DNA of 64,000 bases from Chitinophagales bacterium (GCA_020636505.1 JACJXR010000009.1:1-64000); one strand, 5' to 3'; positions 10,401 to 16,875 are shown, numbered from the stretch's first letter. Numbers and translations: made by a program. Notes: generated by a model not told the origin, from the sequence alone.

Positions 10401-12793
10401 GCCCGCTTGGCTTCTTCGATACGACACAGTATCCAACTATTACCAATGCACAAGTCAACAGAACGGGTACATATAATATCAAAGTGTTCGTGAACGGGTG
10501 TGAGTCTCCGACAACAAGTACCAACGTATATGTATACCCTATACCTGTGATAGTATCTTCTGCATACACCAACCCAACCACTTGTGGAGGTAATCAGGGT
10601 ACCATTACATTGACCGGCTTGGTAGGCAATGCCACATATAACGTAAGCTATATTAAGAATGTTACACCGTTCTCTCAATCCCTAAGTGCAGATGCTACAG
10701 GTAAAATTGTAGTGACCGGCTTAACCGCAGGTACATACTCACAAGTGAAGGTGACAAGGAACGGTTGTAGTTCAGACACATTGATACCAATCTCTTTGTT
10801 CGATCCGAATGCACCTGTTGTTACGGCTTCGGCCAATTACTTCAATTGTGAGGGTACTAATATCAGTTTGAATGGTACTGCGGATTCCGCAGGTGTTACA
10901 TGGAGCTGGACAGGTCCGGGTTCTTATACATCATCGGCACAAAGCCCGTTGATACCGAATGCTATTCCGGGACAGTCGGGTGTGTACACACTTACAGCTA
11001 CGAAGAATGGTTGTGTGTCCGCTCCGGATACTGCCAACGTTTATATTAAGGCGCTGCCTATAATCTTTGCAAGTAACAACGGTACCTTCTGTCCGGGTGA
11101 TACAATACAGTTGTCGGCAACAGCCATTACAACTGCACAGTACACATGGGCAGGCCCTAACTCATATTCCGATACAGGTCGTACACCTATAATCGTGAAT
11201 GCACAAACCTACATGACCGGTAAGTATTACGTGATAGCGGTGGATAGTGGTTGTGTATCTAAAGCAGATACCACTTTGGTGACTGTATACAATACACCTA
11301 ACGCACCGGGTGTTACACTATGGAATACCATTTGTGAAGGTGTTACTGCATCACCATTGTCGGCTACGGGTTCCAACTTGTTGTGGTATACCACTGCAAC
11401 GGGAGGTGTGGGCAGTCCGTTCGCACCGGTTCCGTCTACGGCTAATCCGGGTGTCATCACTTTCTGGGTGAGCCAAACGGTGAATGGTTGTGAAAGCCCT
11501 CGTACAGCTACTAACGTACGAGTGCATCCTAAACCGGTTCCACCGGTTGCCACTCCTGACTATATTGAATATTGTCAAGACGCTACAACTGTTCCGCTTG
11601 TTGCAACAGGTAGCAGCATCAAGTGGTATACTGTACCTAGTGGAGGTACTCCATTGGCGGGCGCACCGACTCCTGCTTCGGGTGTTATAGGTTCATCGTT
11701 CTGGTATGTATCACAGACAAGTGTGGATGGTTGCGAAAGTGACAGGGATACAGTTGAAGTGAAAATATCCGATAACATATTTGCTGAGATCGTGATTTCC
11801 AAAGACACGGTTTGTGCTTACGATTCGTTGATGGTTTGGGATGTGGACAAAGGCATAAAAGGTTCTTACTACCTATGGGATTTTGCAGGTGGAGAAGTGG
11901 TGTCGGGCGATAGCAGTGGTCCGTATGTCATACGTTGGGATACTGAAGGCACCAAGAAGATAGTAGTGAATTACGACAGCCTTATGTGCGGTAATCCTGA
12001 CGATACAACAATATTCGTGAAACCGATACCTGTTGCAGACTTCTCCATCGACGAGCATCTGTGTTTGGGAGAGGTGACGATATTGAACCCTGTATGGACA
12101 AATGGCTCAAGATATGAATGGTCACTTGACGGTGGCAATATAGTGGATAGCACTGCCGATCGTAAGTATACCGTTACTTGGGAAACTCAAGGTGAGAAAG
12201 TGGTGGTATTGACTGTAACAGGTACCAACAACTGTAAGTCGCTACCGTTCATGGGTGCGATAAACGTACACGAACGTCCTGTTGCTGAGATAACCTATAT
12301 CAGCAAAACAGACCTTTGTATCGGTGATACCATATCGATAGAAGCCAGAGAAACGCCTAATGTCCTGTATGAGTGGACGGGTAACCCAAGCTTCTTGAGC
12401 AACGGAGAACCTAAAGTGACTGCAAGAGTGGGTACGAAAGGTATTGTGAAACTTACCGTTACGGATGAGTGGCAATGTACTTCTACGGCAGGACTGAACA
12501 TTGAAGCAGAGTCTTGTTGTACCATTGCTTTGCCTACTGCGTTCACGCCGAATAACGATGGTCTGAACGATCAGTTCAGAATCATCACCAATGGCCATCA
12601 GGAAGTTCAGATATTTGTCATCGTCAACCGTTGGGGTCAGAAATTGTTTGAAACACGCGACCAAGCGGAAGGATGGAATGGTACTTTCAATGGTAAGAAT
12701 GCCGACATCGGAGTGTACAACTACTACGTCAAGTATAAGTGTAGCAACGGTGAGATACTCGAGAAGAAAGGAGATGTGGTACTGATGCGATAA
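1430..12793 (+). CDS. Giant secreted Ig-like repeat protein with T9SS type B (gliding-motility CTERM) sorting domain
   Basis: About 3,787 residues from the ATG at 1430. That start gives a clean signal peptide (MGFRGDIIRKAL, hydrophobic core, SAQA/THAAGG cleavage); an in-frame GTG at 1373 would add 19 residues. After an N-terminal region opening with THAAGGEI comes a long array of two Cys-containing beta-sandwich-like modules of about 80 residues: about 22 copies with a W-T/S-GP core and a following N-G/N-C motif, and about 11 copies of a NPTTC...EGTITLNGL module. Near the end are two PKD-like stretches. The last ~95 residues (FTPNNDGLNDQF, NRWGQKLFE, GWNGTFNG, GVYNYYVKY) are the gliding-motility-associated C-terminal domain, a type IX secretion signal that usually anchors or releases cell-surface adhesins. 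Function is inferred: surface adhesin or matrix protein. It stands alone between its own promoter and a bidirectional terminator. Confidence 0.9.
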   Translation: MGFRGDIIRKALFSLLIVFAAFAPKSAQATHAAGGEIAYKWVSDSTYRIYFKFYRDCSGAPAPANNQVLLCYHNTCNSTSGSFYLTRLTKLPDSTVNGSPVSDGCPGVGTKCTNTSSAVPGYQEWWYTNTVTLPSRCDSWVFSVTIGNRNPSNNLVNAGSRTLYVEATLNNSVAQGNSSPYFSNKPVPSVCINQQYTYNNGGVDPNSDSLTFEMVRPLHNPSSCPPSTSVIAFTGASPSFNLTTNPIQTNNTFTFDTTTGQMSFTPTQVGSSTMSVRINEYRSGVKIGSVVRDIQVQVINCSVPTPVVNTISSTISGATYVNGRVEACAGVTMTFCYDLTSADTAAKLVASDNSSAAAPGASVAYIGQGTDSIRGCLTWKPGTVDTGLRVFTVSASDTTCKSPGVIITQTFVLPIYIWPITDILKDTTLCYGDSTILTAVGGSNFTWTVLSGGSPITTLSCTNCKTPIAKPTMFTQYVVSNSASQYCSKNKDTVDVDVLDIRYDTLQATSNSPICEGGKLLLYSTTAPSGFGYRWSGPNSYNSIQQNPNRSNLVLSDSGYYYLRSTKLHCSSFMDSVFVDITPRPTKPVATNNTPICAGSTINLSVTSDTGVTYTWTGPASFTDTAKNPSITNADTSRAGSYIVTTFKNGCPSEPDTTVAVIYTVPAIDSYYIVRPSNCSDSDAKIVFTGLEASSSYTVYYDKNTVSQAPIAISSNGSGVLTMSNLKAGTYSNIRLNKSGCFSDTIGPAIITDPLAPVLTASSNSPLCVGDTLVFTVNVDSSGATWSWIGPNSFSSSVQNATRPNVTLPDTGAYIVTATKNGCTSEPDTLDVVIYPIPAKPTAGGNTPVCTYDTLQLTSNTVTGATYTWTGPNTYTSALQNPAIYVSDTTFAGDYIITVTVNGCTSEADTASIAVLLGPDNPTASNNTPICEGDTLKLFSTTSTGSTYGWTGPNSFTSSSQNPVIAPSVPAQTGDYILYVYKNGCNSLPDTTTVTVYATPDTPFASNNGPLCTGNTLNLIAQTVMGATYSWTGPNSFTSTIQSPTVSNVTTTEAGVYTVVATINGCPSEPDTTLVVVNVTPAPEVDSVNTVDPTKCGGNDGQIILNGLDASTTYTVNFTKNSTPQSPLSLSTNGLGVLTITGLTEGEYGSITVTAPSGCSSDPLAKVTLTDPTPPSIALFDKSNPTICGGTDGTITLAGLINGYTYSIRFKRDGTYQSPVTVVAGAGGLLTIPNLIAGIYDSITVTIDSCISNAVSAGRLDDPEKPIVAATNNSPVCEDSLLQLFATADSTGVTWSWTGPNSFTSTQQNPVFTNALPIQAGVYSVTASKNNCTSDPDTTTVVVFATPTTPVASNNGPLCDSNTLQLSSTTVTGASYFWSGPKSFTDTVQYPIISPADTSRAGNYIVYVTVNGCESLRDTTEVIIHHKPAIGSYSFTHPTTCSGTEGTITLNGLVADTPYTVSFTKDGTPQSPQVITSTNSGVVVITGLSAGMYTNLAVTLNSCTSDSLASIRLDDPAKPVVAASNSGPVCQDSLLQLFATADSAGVTWSWTGPNSFTSTTQNPVFTNPVPAQSGVYSVTATKNNCESDPDTTTVLVKPTPTTPVASNNGPLCDSNTLQLSATTITDAGYFWTGPQSFSDTAHNPIISPADTSRAGSYIVYVVVNGCESLTDTTEVIIHHKPAIGSYSFTHPTTCSGTEGTITLNGLVADTPYTVSFTKDGTPQSPQVITSTNSGVVVITGLSAGMYTNLAVTLNSCTSDSLASIRLDDPAKPVVAASNSGPVCQDSLLQLFATADSAGVTWSWTGPNSFTSTTQNPVFTNPVPAQSGVYSVTATKNNCESDADTTTVLVKPTPTTPVASNNSPLCGGDTLLLMSTLVTDATYTWTGPQSFSDTARNPVIPNADTSRAGNYIVFVTVDGCVSVTDTTEVIIHHIPAISSVTYTNPTTCSGTEGTITINGLVGDTTYMITYMKNGATQSPLNIPTNVSGTLVMTGLGAGTYTQISVVLNSCSSDTLAPIVLDDPNAPIVNASNSGPVCQDSLLQLFATADSTGVTWSWTGPNTFSSTQQNPIFTNPTPTQSGVYSVTATKNNCESDPDTTTVLVKPTPTIPVAGNNGPLCAGEDLNLTATTIADAGYNWRGPLSYTDTAQNPVITSVDTSQAGDYIVFVVVDGCPSPEDTTNVVIHHVPVVSTTSYTHPTTCLGSEGTITINGLVGDTTYLVSYLKDGNTQAPIAIGTNVSGTLVMTSLTAGWYTQITVSLNGCISDTLAPILLEDPNAPVVTASNNTPVCQDSTFQLFATADSTGVTWSWTGPSSYTSNLQNPIVNNPTPANAGVYSVTATKNNCESDPDTTTVVVYPTPTFPAATSNSPICEGNSVLLFSPTITDANYYWSGPKSFTDTVQNPVLPNADTTFAGTYHVYVTVNGCLSLPDSTTVVVFQLPAPIIDSVILVHPSMCNDSDGSITLSGLQANTTFVLNYNQFNRAKGPLTVTSNSLGRITIPNLIAGDYSDMTLTSPNGCTSDTLPDMELKDPVLPTIAIDTFFHPTTCGGADGSIVIEGMDNSVTYTLNYRKNTTPVSVSVTANAQGKVTVSGLTQATYKDFYLTKYGCASNAVGPVDLIDPNAPVISVASNSPVCEGDTIKLAGFADSAGVTWSWTGPGSFTSNVKNPIRANAIPAHTGMYYLTAMKNNCTSELDSVMVTVHPMPTTSTATSNTPVCSGDSLKLFASTITGATYTWSGPKSYTSSLQNPIITLPDSSMTGDYILWTIVNGCYSEPDTTSVTVYQTPVIDSYTFAHPTTCSGTEGQIVAYGLFANTSYGVDYSKNGIPVATSIVTDVNGKLTIANLGAGLYTQVRFTLNSCPSDTLIPIELKDPNAPVVSAYTTTPTLCQGDTIKLFGNADSTGVVWSWTGPSSYTSSQQNPIIAGALPTMSGIYYLTATKNNCTSAPDTANVLVYPTPQTPIVLTNSPLCEGSTITFSVQTYVGGRYVWTGPLGFFDTTQYPTITNAQVNRTGTYNIKVFVNGCESPTTSTNVYVYPIPVIVSSAYTNPTTCGGNQGTITLTGLVGNATYNVSYIKNVTPFSQSLSADATGKIVVTGLTAGTYSQVKVTRNGCSSDTLIPISLFDPNAPVVTASANYFNCEGTNISLNGTADSAGVTWSWTGPGSYTSSAQSPLIPNAIPGQSGVYTLTATKNGCVSAPDTANVYIKALPIIFASNNGTFCPGDTIQLSATAITTAQYTWAGPNSYSDTGRTPIIVNAQTYMTGKYYVIAVDSGCVSKADTTLVTVYNTPNAPGVTLWNTICEGVTASPLSATGSNLLWYTTATGGVGSPFAPVPSTANPGVITFWVSQTVNGCESPRTATNVRVHPKPVPPVATPDYIEYCQDATTVPLVATGSSIKWYTVPSGGTPLAGAPTPASGVIGSSFWYVSQTSVDGCESDRDTVEVKISDNIFAEIVISKDTVCAYDSLMVWDVDKGIKGSYYLWDFAGGEVVSGDSSGPYVIRWDTEGTKKIVVNYDSLMCGNPDDTTIFVKPIPVADFSIDEHLCLGEVTILNPVWTNGSRYEWSLDGGNIVDSTADRKYTVTWETQGEKVVVLTVTGTNNCKSLPFMGAINVHERPVAEITYISKTDLCIGDTISIEARETPNVLYEWTGNPSFLSNGEPKVTARVGTKGIVKLTVTDEWQCTSTAGLNIEAESCCTIALPTAFTPNNDGLNDQFRIITNGHQEVQIFVIVNRWGQKLFETRDQAEGWNGTFNGKNADIGVYNYYVKYKCSNGEILEKKGDVVLMR
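5727..6991 (+). repeat. Near-identical 759-bp tandem duplication inside the giant gene
   Basis: Sequence from about 5727 to 6232 recurs at 6486 to 6991 with a period of 759 bp (253 codons, three modules: one NPTTC-type and two W-x-GP-type). The first ~260 bp of each copy are almost base-for-base identical, including third codon positions, while other copies in the array are clearly diverged. This marks a recent in-frame duplication or gene conversion. The reading frame is kept throughout. Confidence 0.85.
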
Positions 12794-12814
12794 GTACTAA
12801 ACGAACTATATTTT

Positions 12815-12846
12815 AAACCCCGCTTTCTTAGTAGAAAGTGGGGTTT
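12815..12846. terminator. Bidirectional intrinsic terminator between convergent genes
   Basis: Arms aaaccccgctttc (12815-12827) and gaaagtggggttt (12834-12846) pair with one G-T wobble around a 6-nt loop. A/T runs flank both sides. It serves the giant gene on the plus strand. The stop codon of the rhomboid gene (12828-12830) lies in the loop, so the minus-strand transcript would also end here. Confidence 0.8.
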
Positions 12847-13451
12847 ATTATTTGGTTGAAGAATATCTTTCCGTGTGTGGGGTCGAATATGAAAGTGAAT
12901 ATGAACCCGAATACTGCACCGTAAAAATGTGCATCGTGTCCAATATTGTCTTGCGCTTTCTTAGCTGCATAAGCTGAGTAAACCAAATACAAAATGCCTG
13001 CCACTATCGCCGGTATGGGTATTATCCCGAATATCTTGAGTATGGCCCAAGGCTGAAAATAGATGAAGGAAAATACTACGGCAGATACAGCACCCGATGC
13101 ACCCAATGCACGATAGTAATAATTCTCTCTATGCTTGGCGAAAGAGGGTAGCGACGACGCCAACAATGCCAACATATACATAATGAAGAAAAGCACCTTT
13201 TTACCCCAGTATATGGAATACATGGTTTCCACCGCCTCGCCGAACATATACAATACATACATGTTGAAGAACAGGTGTACCATGTCCGAATGCACAAACC
13301 CCGAGGTGATGAACCTATGATACTCCGACGTGTTGTTGCGCATCAGTGCTGGGTACAAAAGCAGTTTGTTTTTCAATTCGTCGTTACTGAAAGCTATCAA
13401 AGAAACGATGGCCGTAGCCGCTATGATGATTATTGTAGTACTGATACTCAT
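12828..13451 (-). CDS. Rhomboid family intramembrane serine protease
   Basis: A 207-residue inner-membrane protein of GlpG/rhomboid type that cleaves transmembrane segments within the bilayer. Visible hallmarks: the L1-loop/TM2 region GFVHSDMVHLFFNMYVLY (residues 51-68), the catalytic serine in GASGA (Ser119), and the catalytic histidine in GHDAHFYGAVFG (His175). About six hydrophobic segments are present, the minimal six-TM bacterial form without a cytoplasmic extension. It lies 11 bp downstream of rlmH on the same strand, so the two are probably co-transcribed. Substrates cannot be told from sequence. Confidence 0.93.
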   Translation of the reverse strand: MSISTTIIIIAATAIVSLIAFSNDELKNKLLLYPALMRNNTSEYHRFITSGFVHSDMVHLFFNMYVLYMFGEAVETMYSIYWGKKVLFFIMYMLALLASSLPSFAKHRENYYYRALGASGAVSAVVFSFIYFQPWAILKIFGIIPIPAIVAGILYLVYSAYAAKKAQDNIGHDAHFYGAVFGFIFTFIFDPTHGKIFFNQIINPTFY

Positions 13452-13462
13452 TCAATTATGTG

Positions 13463-13936
13463 TCAACTGTGATGGTATGGACTGTTGTGCAATATACTGA
13501 ATGCCCTGTAAACCTGTTCTGCCGTAATGAGCCGTACCAACTGGTGGGGAAACACCAATGAGGATAAGGACCAAACTTGTCCCGCTGCGTTTTTGATGCT
13601 ATCCGTCACGCCGTAGGCTCCTCCTATCAGTATCACCAATGTTTTGGTGCCTTGGTTCATCAGGTTTTGAAATTGGTCTGCCCATTGGGGCGAGGTGAGC
13701 TTTTTGCCTCTTTCGTCCAGTAATATCAGATGATGGTGTTTTTGCAGTTTGGAGGTTATCAGCTCTTCTTCCAACTTTTTGGCTCTATCAGCATCTGCTG
13801 TGGCCAGTTTCTTGGGTAGCTGCAATGTATGTAGGTTGATGTTGCACCAAGGCTTTATCTTCTTGAAGTAGTACTGTATACCATCTTCGATATGCGGTTC
13901 GTTGGCCTTTCCCACCGACCATATCTCAATATCCAT
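13463..13936 (-). CDS. rlmH: 23S rRNA (pseudouridine-1915-N3)-methyltransferase RlmH
   Basis: A 157-residue SPOUT-class methyltransferase, the usual length for RlmH (155-160). It methylates N3 of pseudouridine 1915 in helix 69 of 23S rRNA on assembled 70S ribosomes, using SAM. Visible family signatures are LLDERGKKLTS in the middle, the knotted SAM-binding stretch VILIGGAYGV, and the C-terminal LVRLITAEQVYRAFSI followed by NSPYHH. First gene of a likely two-gene operon with the rhomboid gene. Confidence 0.96.
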   Translation of the reverse strand: MDIEIWSVGKANEPHIEDGIQYYFKKIKPWCNINLHTLQLPKKLATADADRAKKLEEELITSKLQKHHHLILLDERGKKLTSPQWADQFQNLMNQGTKTLVILIGGAYGVTDSIKNAAGQVWSLSSLVFPHQLVRLITAEQVYRAFSILHNSPYHHS

Positions 13937-14000
13937 TTATCGTGTTTTTGCCCATGCAAAGTAGCTACAAAACAGCGTTTAAAGCAATTTGAAAATTACT

Positions 14001-14031
14001 TTGCAAAAATCAATGGAAGCTCCTATCTTTG
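14001..14031 (+). promoter_or_regulatory. Promoter of tRNA-Arg
   Basis: TTG (14001-14003), 20-nt spacer and TATCTTTG (14024-14031) are an exact match to the Bacteroidota housekeeping consensus TTG-N19-21-TAnnTTTG. The tRNA starts 22 bp downstream of the -7 box. Confidence 0.75.
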
Positions 14032-14052
14032 CAATCCCAAATTCAATGGGAT

Positions 14053-14126
14053 GGCCCCGTAGCTCAACTGAATAGAGCATCTCACTACGGATGAGAAGGT
14101 TTCAGGTTTGAATCCTGACGGGGTCA
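14053..14126 (+). tRNA. tRNA-Arg (anticodon ACG)
   Basis: The cloverleaf can be folded by hand: acceptor GGCCCCG (14053-14059) with CGGGGTC (14119-14125) including one G-T pair; D stem GCTC/GAGC; anticodon stem TCTCA/TGAGA with loop CTACGGA, giving anticodon ACG; T stem TCAGG/CCTGA with loop TTTGAAT; discriminator A14126. CCA is not encoded. The last 14 bases belong to the 16-bp sequence duplicated at the far end of the integrated element, so the element rebuilt the tRNA 3' end when it inserted. Confidence 0.95.
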
Positions 14127-14128
14127 CT
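14113..14128 (+). repeat. Left attachment site (att core)
   Basis: tcctgacggggtcact, the T-arm/acceptor 3' end of tRNA-Arg plus two bases, is repeated exactly at 35272-35287 in the same orientation. The bases just outside differ (14112 a against 35271 t; 14129 a against 35288 t), fixing the core at 16 bp. Confidence 0.88.
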
Positions 14129-14141
14129 ACAAAGTAATTGA

Positions 14142-14176
14142 AAGCCTGACTAGTAGCGATCTAGCCAGGCTTTTTC
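14142..14176 (+). terminator. Terminator behind tRNA-Arg, supplied by the element
   Basis: aagcctg (14142-14148) pairs with caggctt (14166-14172), and CTAG/CTAG extends the stem inside with one mismatch. A T run follows. It lies just inside the element, so the element brought its own terminator to replace the one it displaced (see 35296-35326). Confidence 0.75.
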
Positions 14177-14182
14177 ATTTTT

Positions 14183-14203
14183 GGGTACAACATAGGGCAA
14201 ACA
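14183..14203 (+). repeat. End-proximal direct repeat, left copy (possible integrase arm site)
   Basis: 21 bp reading gggtacaacat-A-gggcaaaca, identical in 20 of 21 positions and same orientation to 35137-35157. It lies 55 bp inside the left att core. Placement near both ends of the element fits arm-type binding sites of the tyrosine recombinase or its directionality factor; that role is inference. Confidence 0.6.
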
Positions 14204-14338
14204 TTTGCATGTTTTAACTCATTTTTCCTTTTCAGTGGTTTGTTTATCGAGTAACCGTCTCAAAAGAAACCTCATACACCCAATAGGGAACAGTGCACAT
14301 TCCGAGTTGAGTTTGTGTAGGAGTAAACAAAATACAGC

Positions 14339-14587
14339 TTAACTCTTATCCTTAATTCTGAAGTAGGAATGCCTAACAGGGATATTGAATATGAAGTATA
14401 CCAAATAACCTCTGTCTGACCTTAATACAGCCTCGACGTAGTATGTGATACCAGAATGGAAATCTTTTACAGATACAATACATATTACTCTTATCGGCAC
14501 TCTCAGGTATAACATCTGACCAGTTTTGGTTATAATCCATAGTCCATCAATGTCGTCTCCTGGGTCGTCATAATCTGTGATATCCAT
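14339..14587 (-). CDS. Small hypothetical protein of the element (82 aa)
   Basis: I do not recognise a family. It begins with an acidic stretch (MDITDYDDPGDDIDGLW) and continues as alternating beta-type hydrophobic segments, suggesting a small all-beta fold. It starts 4 bp after the stop of the DUF3871 gene on the same strand, which makes it the last gene of the minus-strand 16875-14339 module and argues that it is real. A role beside the recombination genes is inference. Confidence 0.6.
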   Translation of the reverse strand: MDITDYDDPGDDIDGLWIITKTGQMLYLRVPIRVICIVSVKDFHSGITYYVEAVLRSDRGYLVYFIFNIPVRHSYFRIKDKS

Positions 14588-14591
14588 AGTT

Positions 14592-15602
14592 TTAGTTTAA
14601 GTACCAACAGTCATCAGAAGAATCCAGGGCATGTTGTAATTGTGACACTAACTCAAAGGCATTTACGTTCCTATCCATAAAGTAGTCCACATATGAGCTC
14701 TTGTTGGCATTTGTGAACAGATTGTACAGCTTCCATAGATTAATGCTCCCATCTGGTGAACTACAGAAGCTATTATCAGAGTAGTAGTCTTTACAGACTG
14801 TATTGATCTGACTATCCCCGAACATAAGGTCCGGTAGTTCCTTTTTCTTCTTTTCAGGCATGTGCCTGTACATTCTGCATCTCCCCACAAGGTTAGCAAA
14901 CTGCCTTTCTGAGATACTATACTTACTAAACAAGCCATACAACCTTGACAATTCAACAGCATCGTAGTCTTTAAGAAGCATAAATATGCCGTTATATAGC
15001 TGATTGACATTATTTACCCTGAGGTTAGATAAGTAACCATCTGTAGCTACACACAGGTTAGTACATACCATATTCTTAAAGCCTATAAATACTTTAAAAT
15101 GTTGGTCTGATGTGGACTTGTTGTATAGGTTGTCAAGGTTGTATGCCTTTATTCCCCCTACGGTCAGGTTAAGTTTACAACCATCTACTTCTGTTGTTAT
15201 GGTAGGTATCTCTACTGTAAATGCCATACGCTCGTAATAGATAGTCTTTTCGTGCTCTTTGAGGGCTTTTGCAGGCTTATCCTTTGCTTCCGGCACTCTT
15301 CCCTTAACTGGATGAGATATGCGTATTACAGGGCTTAAAACAGTCTCTGTAGGGAATACTGCTTTAACTGCCTTAATAGTTGTTTGTATGAACTCAGTAT
15401 GGCTTATTACGGGCTCATTGTCTTTGATGAATACAGGAATGATATGCCCCTTCTTGAGCTCGTTGAAAGTAGCTGAGACAGTGTTAGCTTCTATGAAATG
15501 CTGATTGGATGGTACAACCTGTATCTCATTTACAACTTCCTGTAACGCAGCAGCTATATGTTTTGACCCATGGGGACTATTGTTATCTGTTAATATGTCC
15601 AT
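14592..15602 (-). CDS. DUF3871 family protein
   Basis: About 336 residues from the ATG at 15602 (MDILTDNNSPHGS). The frame is open upstream to 15740, but that would overlap the ATPase gene by 158 bp, whereas 15602 gives a 20-bp overlap. The stretch SNQHFIEANTVSATFNELK and the following HIIPVFIKDNEPVISH are typical of DUF3871, a family seen mainly in Bacteroidota mobile elements, with no established biochemical activity. Its close coupling to a RecA-like ATPase suggests a role in single-strand annealing or replication of the element; the link is by context only. Confidence 0.8.
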   Translation of the reverse strand: MDILTDNNSPHGSKHIAAALQEVVNEIQVVPSNQHFIEANTVSATFNELKKGHIIPVFIKDNEPVISHTEFIQTTIKAVKAVFPTETVLSPVIRISHPVKGRVPEAKDKPAKALKEHEKTIYYERMAFTVEIPTITTEVDGCKLNLTVGGIKAYNLDNLYNKSTSDQHFKVFIGFKNMVCTNLCVATDGYLSNLRVNNVNQLYNGIFMLLKDYDAVELSRLYGLFSKYSISERQFANLVGRCRMYRHMPEKKKKELPDLMFGDSQINTVCKDYYSDNSFCSSPDGSINLWKLYNLFTNANKSSYVDYFMDRNVNAFELVSQLQHALDSSDDCWYLN

Positions 15603-16461
15603 TGGCTTGTGTGTTTTGTACGGTTGAAGAATTGGTTTGTAATTGTAGTTGGTGCTTACGTGCTGTAAACTCTGTTTGTAGGGCTTGTTGGAGCCCAGGG
15701 TATGTGTTGTATAGTTGTGTAAGCTCAGGTATTGAACCACATCCCTGGATCCTTTCGATAATGGAGTTAATCAACTGTTCCCTGGACACTTGTTTACCCT
15801 CATTGCACCAATCAAGTATCTGTTTACCTGTTTCTACGGTAGGTATGAACTCAGGCTTACCAAAGAATAGCTGTGTCCTGTCCTTAGATACTCGTGCATG
15901 TAAGTTTGTATCAAGGTCAAATACGATAGTAAATTCGTAGTCAAGACCTTCTCTTTGCACTCCTTTAAGTCCTACTTTTTCAGGAACCATCTTACCGTTC
16001 TTGTCAGATAACACATAATCCTGTTTGGCTCGTATAGTTCCTATAACATGTACATCTGATTGTAGCATAGCATTGACAAATGCATTGTGACGTGGTGTAA
16101 CCTTATTCCAGTTAGTGAAAGAGTTACCGACCATCTTGGCATGTATATCAAGTATAGTTTCCCATTCGTGTGTAAGACTGTCGATAATAATCACAGAAAC
16201 ACCTCCCTGGATGCATACATTGATAGCTTGTATGTAACGTTCTGGACTGAATGGAGGCTCTAAGTGCAGCACTTTGAAGTTGCCCACATCGCTATACAAT
16301 TCAGAGCTACGATTCTCTGTATCTATAACAGCAATCTTATCCCAGGACCCACACAGTCCATAAGCTATGTACAAAGCGGATTTGGTCTTGCCTGAACCAG
16401 ACGGTCCTTGTAAGGCACATTTTATCTTTACTTTCTTTCGTGAAGCTGTATTTAACTGCAT
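15583..16461 (-). CDS. RecA-like ATPase (AAA_24 / Sak4-type recombination protein)
   Basis: A 292-residue cytoplasmic P-loop ATPase. The Walker A motif GPSGSGKT is at residues 19-26 and a Walker B-like VIIIDSLTHEWE near residues 90-105. This compact layout, with Walker A almost at the N-terminus, resembles AAA_24 and the Sak4 phage recombinases, minimal RecA-fold proteins that assist annealing of single strands. The C-terminal ~50 residues (REQLINSIIERIQG onwards) look like a small helical tail. It heads a tight pair with the DUF3871 gene (20-bp overlap) and lies after a possible attenuator hairpin at 16488-16509. Assignment to Sak4 rather than another AAA_24 branch is inference. Confidence 0.75.
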   Translation of the reverse strand: MQLNTASRKKVKIKCALQGPSGSGKTKSALYIAYGLCGSWDKIAVIDTENRSSELYSDVGNFKVLHLEPPFSPERYIQAINVCIQGGVSVIIIDSLTHEWETILDIHAKMVGNSFTNWNKVTPRHNAFVNAMLQSDVHVIGTIRAKQDYVLSDKNGKMVPEKVGLKGVQREGLDYEFTIVFDLDTNLHARVSKDRTQLFFGKPEFIPTVETGKQILDWCNEGKQVSREQLINSIIERIQGCGSIPELTQLYNTYPGLQQALQTEFTARKHQLQLQTNSSTVQNTQANGHINR

Positions 16462-16487
16462 ATGATTTGATTTTGATGAAATAAAAA

Positions 16488-16509
16488 AGCGGAGGTAAAC
16501 ACCCCCGCT
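16488..16509 (-). terminator. Hairpin with T-run between two co-oriented element genes
   Basis: agcggagg (16488-16495) pairs with cccccgct (16502-16509) with one mismatch around a 6-nt loop. Read on the minus strand it is followed by TTTTTTAT. It lies after the 112-residue gene and before the ATPase gene, so it would terminate or attenuate, giving more of the first product than of the recombination proteins. Confidence 0.65.
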
Positions 16510-16536
16510 GTACTCTACCTACTAACCCACGGCAGT

Positions 16537-16875
16537 CTATGCAACCGCAAGCTCTTTACTCGTGTCTGGAATATTAGCAACACCCTCGGGCTGATAATCC
16601 CAGGTATGTGCCAACATTATCACTTCACCTGTTTCAGGCATAGTGTACTCGTAAGGTTCGCATTGCTTACGAACAATGTTTCCAGGCATTTCCTTACCGA
16701 CCATACGTTTTGCCGTTATTTCATCGAAAGTGGATGAAACAAAGCATCTACGTGATGTCGCATAGAAACGTCCTGTGTTTTGAGATTGAACCATCTCAAT
16801 GTCTCCCATTAACTCAAGGGAAATGAAGTTTCCTTGTTCGCCTTCACGAACATGATAATTTGCTACAATGATCAT
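16537..16875 (-). CDS. Conserved-looking hypothetical protein of the element (112 aa)
   Basis: I do not recognise a family. The protein opens MIIVANYHVREGEQGNFISL, is rich in beta-type segments, and ends with an acidic tail (PDTSKELAVA). It has no signal peptide or membrane segment. It is the first gene of the minus-strand module that continues into a RecA-like ATPase. A small beta-rich partner beside a Sak4-like protein could be a single-strand DNA-binding protein, but no diagnostic motif is visible and this is only a guess from context. Confidence 0.6.
   Translation of the reverse strand: MIIVANYHVREGEQGNFISLELMGDIEMVQSQNTGRFYATSRRCFVSSTFDEITAKRMVGKEMPGNIVRKQCEPYEYTMPETGEVIMLAHTWDYQPEGVANIPDTSKELAVA

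Noticed and set aside
1795..12664. Many antisense and out-of-frame reading frames of 60-153 codons inside the giant gene
   Set aside because: They recur with the module period (for example 5146-5517, 6109-6303 and 6868-7062 encode near-identical products), so they come from the repeats and not from separate genes.
15509..15940. 143-codon plus-strand frame
   Set aside because: It overlaps the ATPase and DUF3871 genes on the other strand, which are supported by motifs. Its product is Cys-rich with no recognisable pattern.
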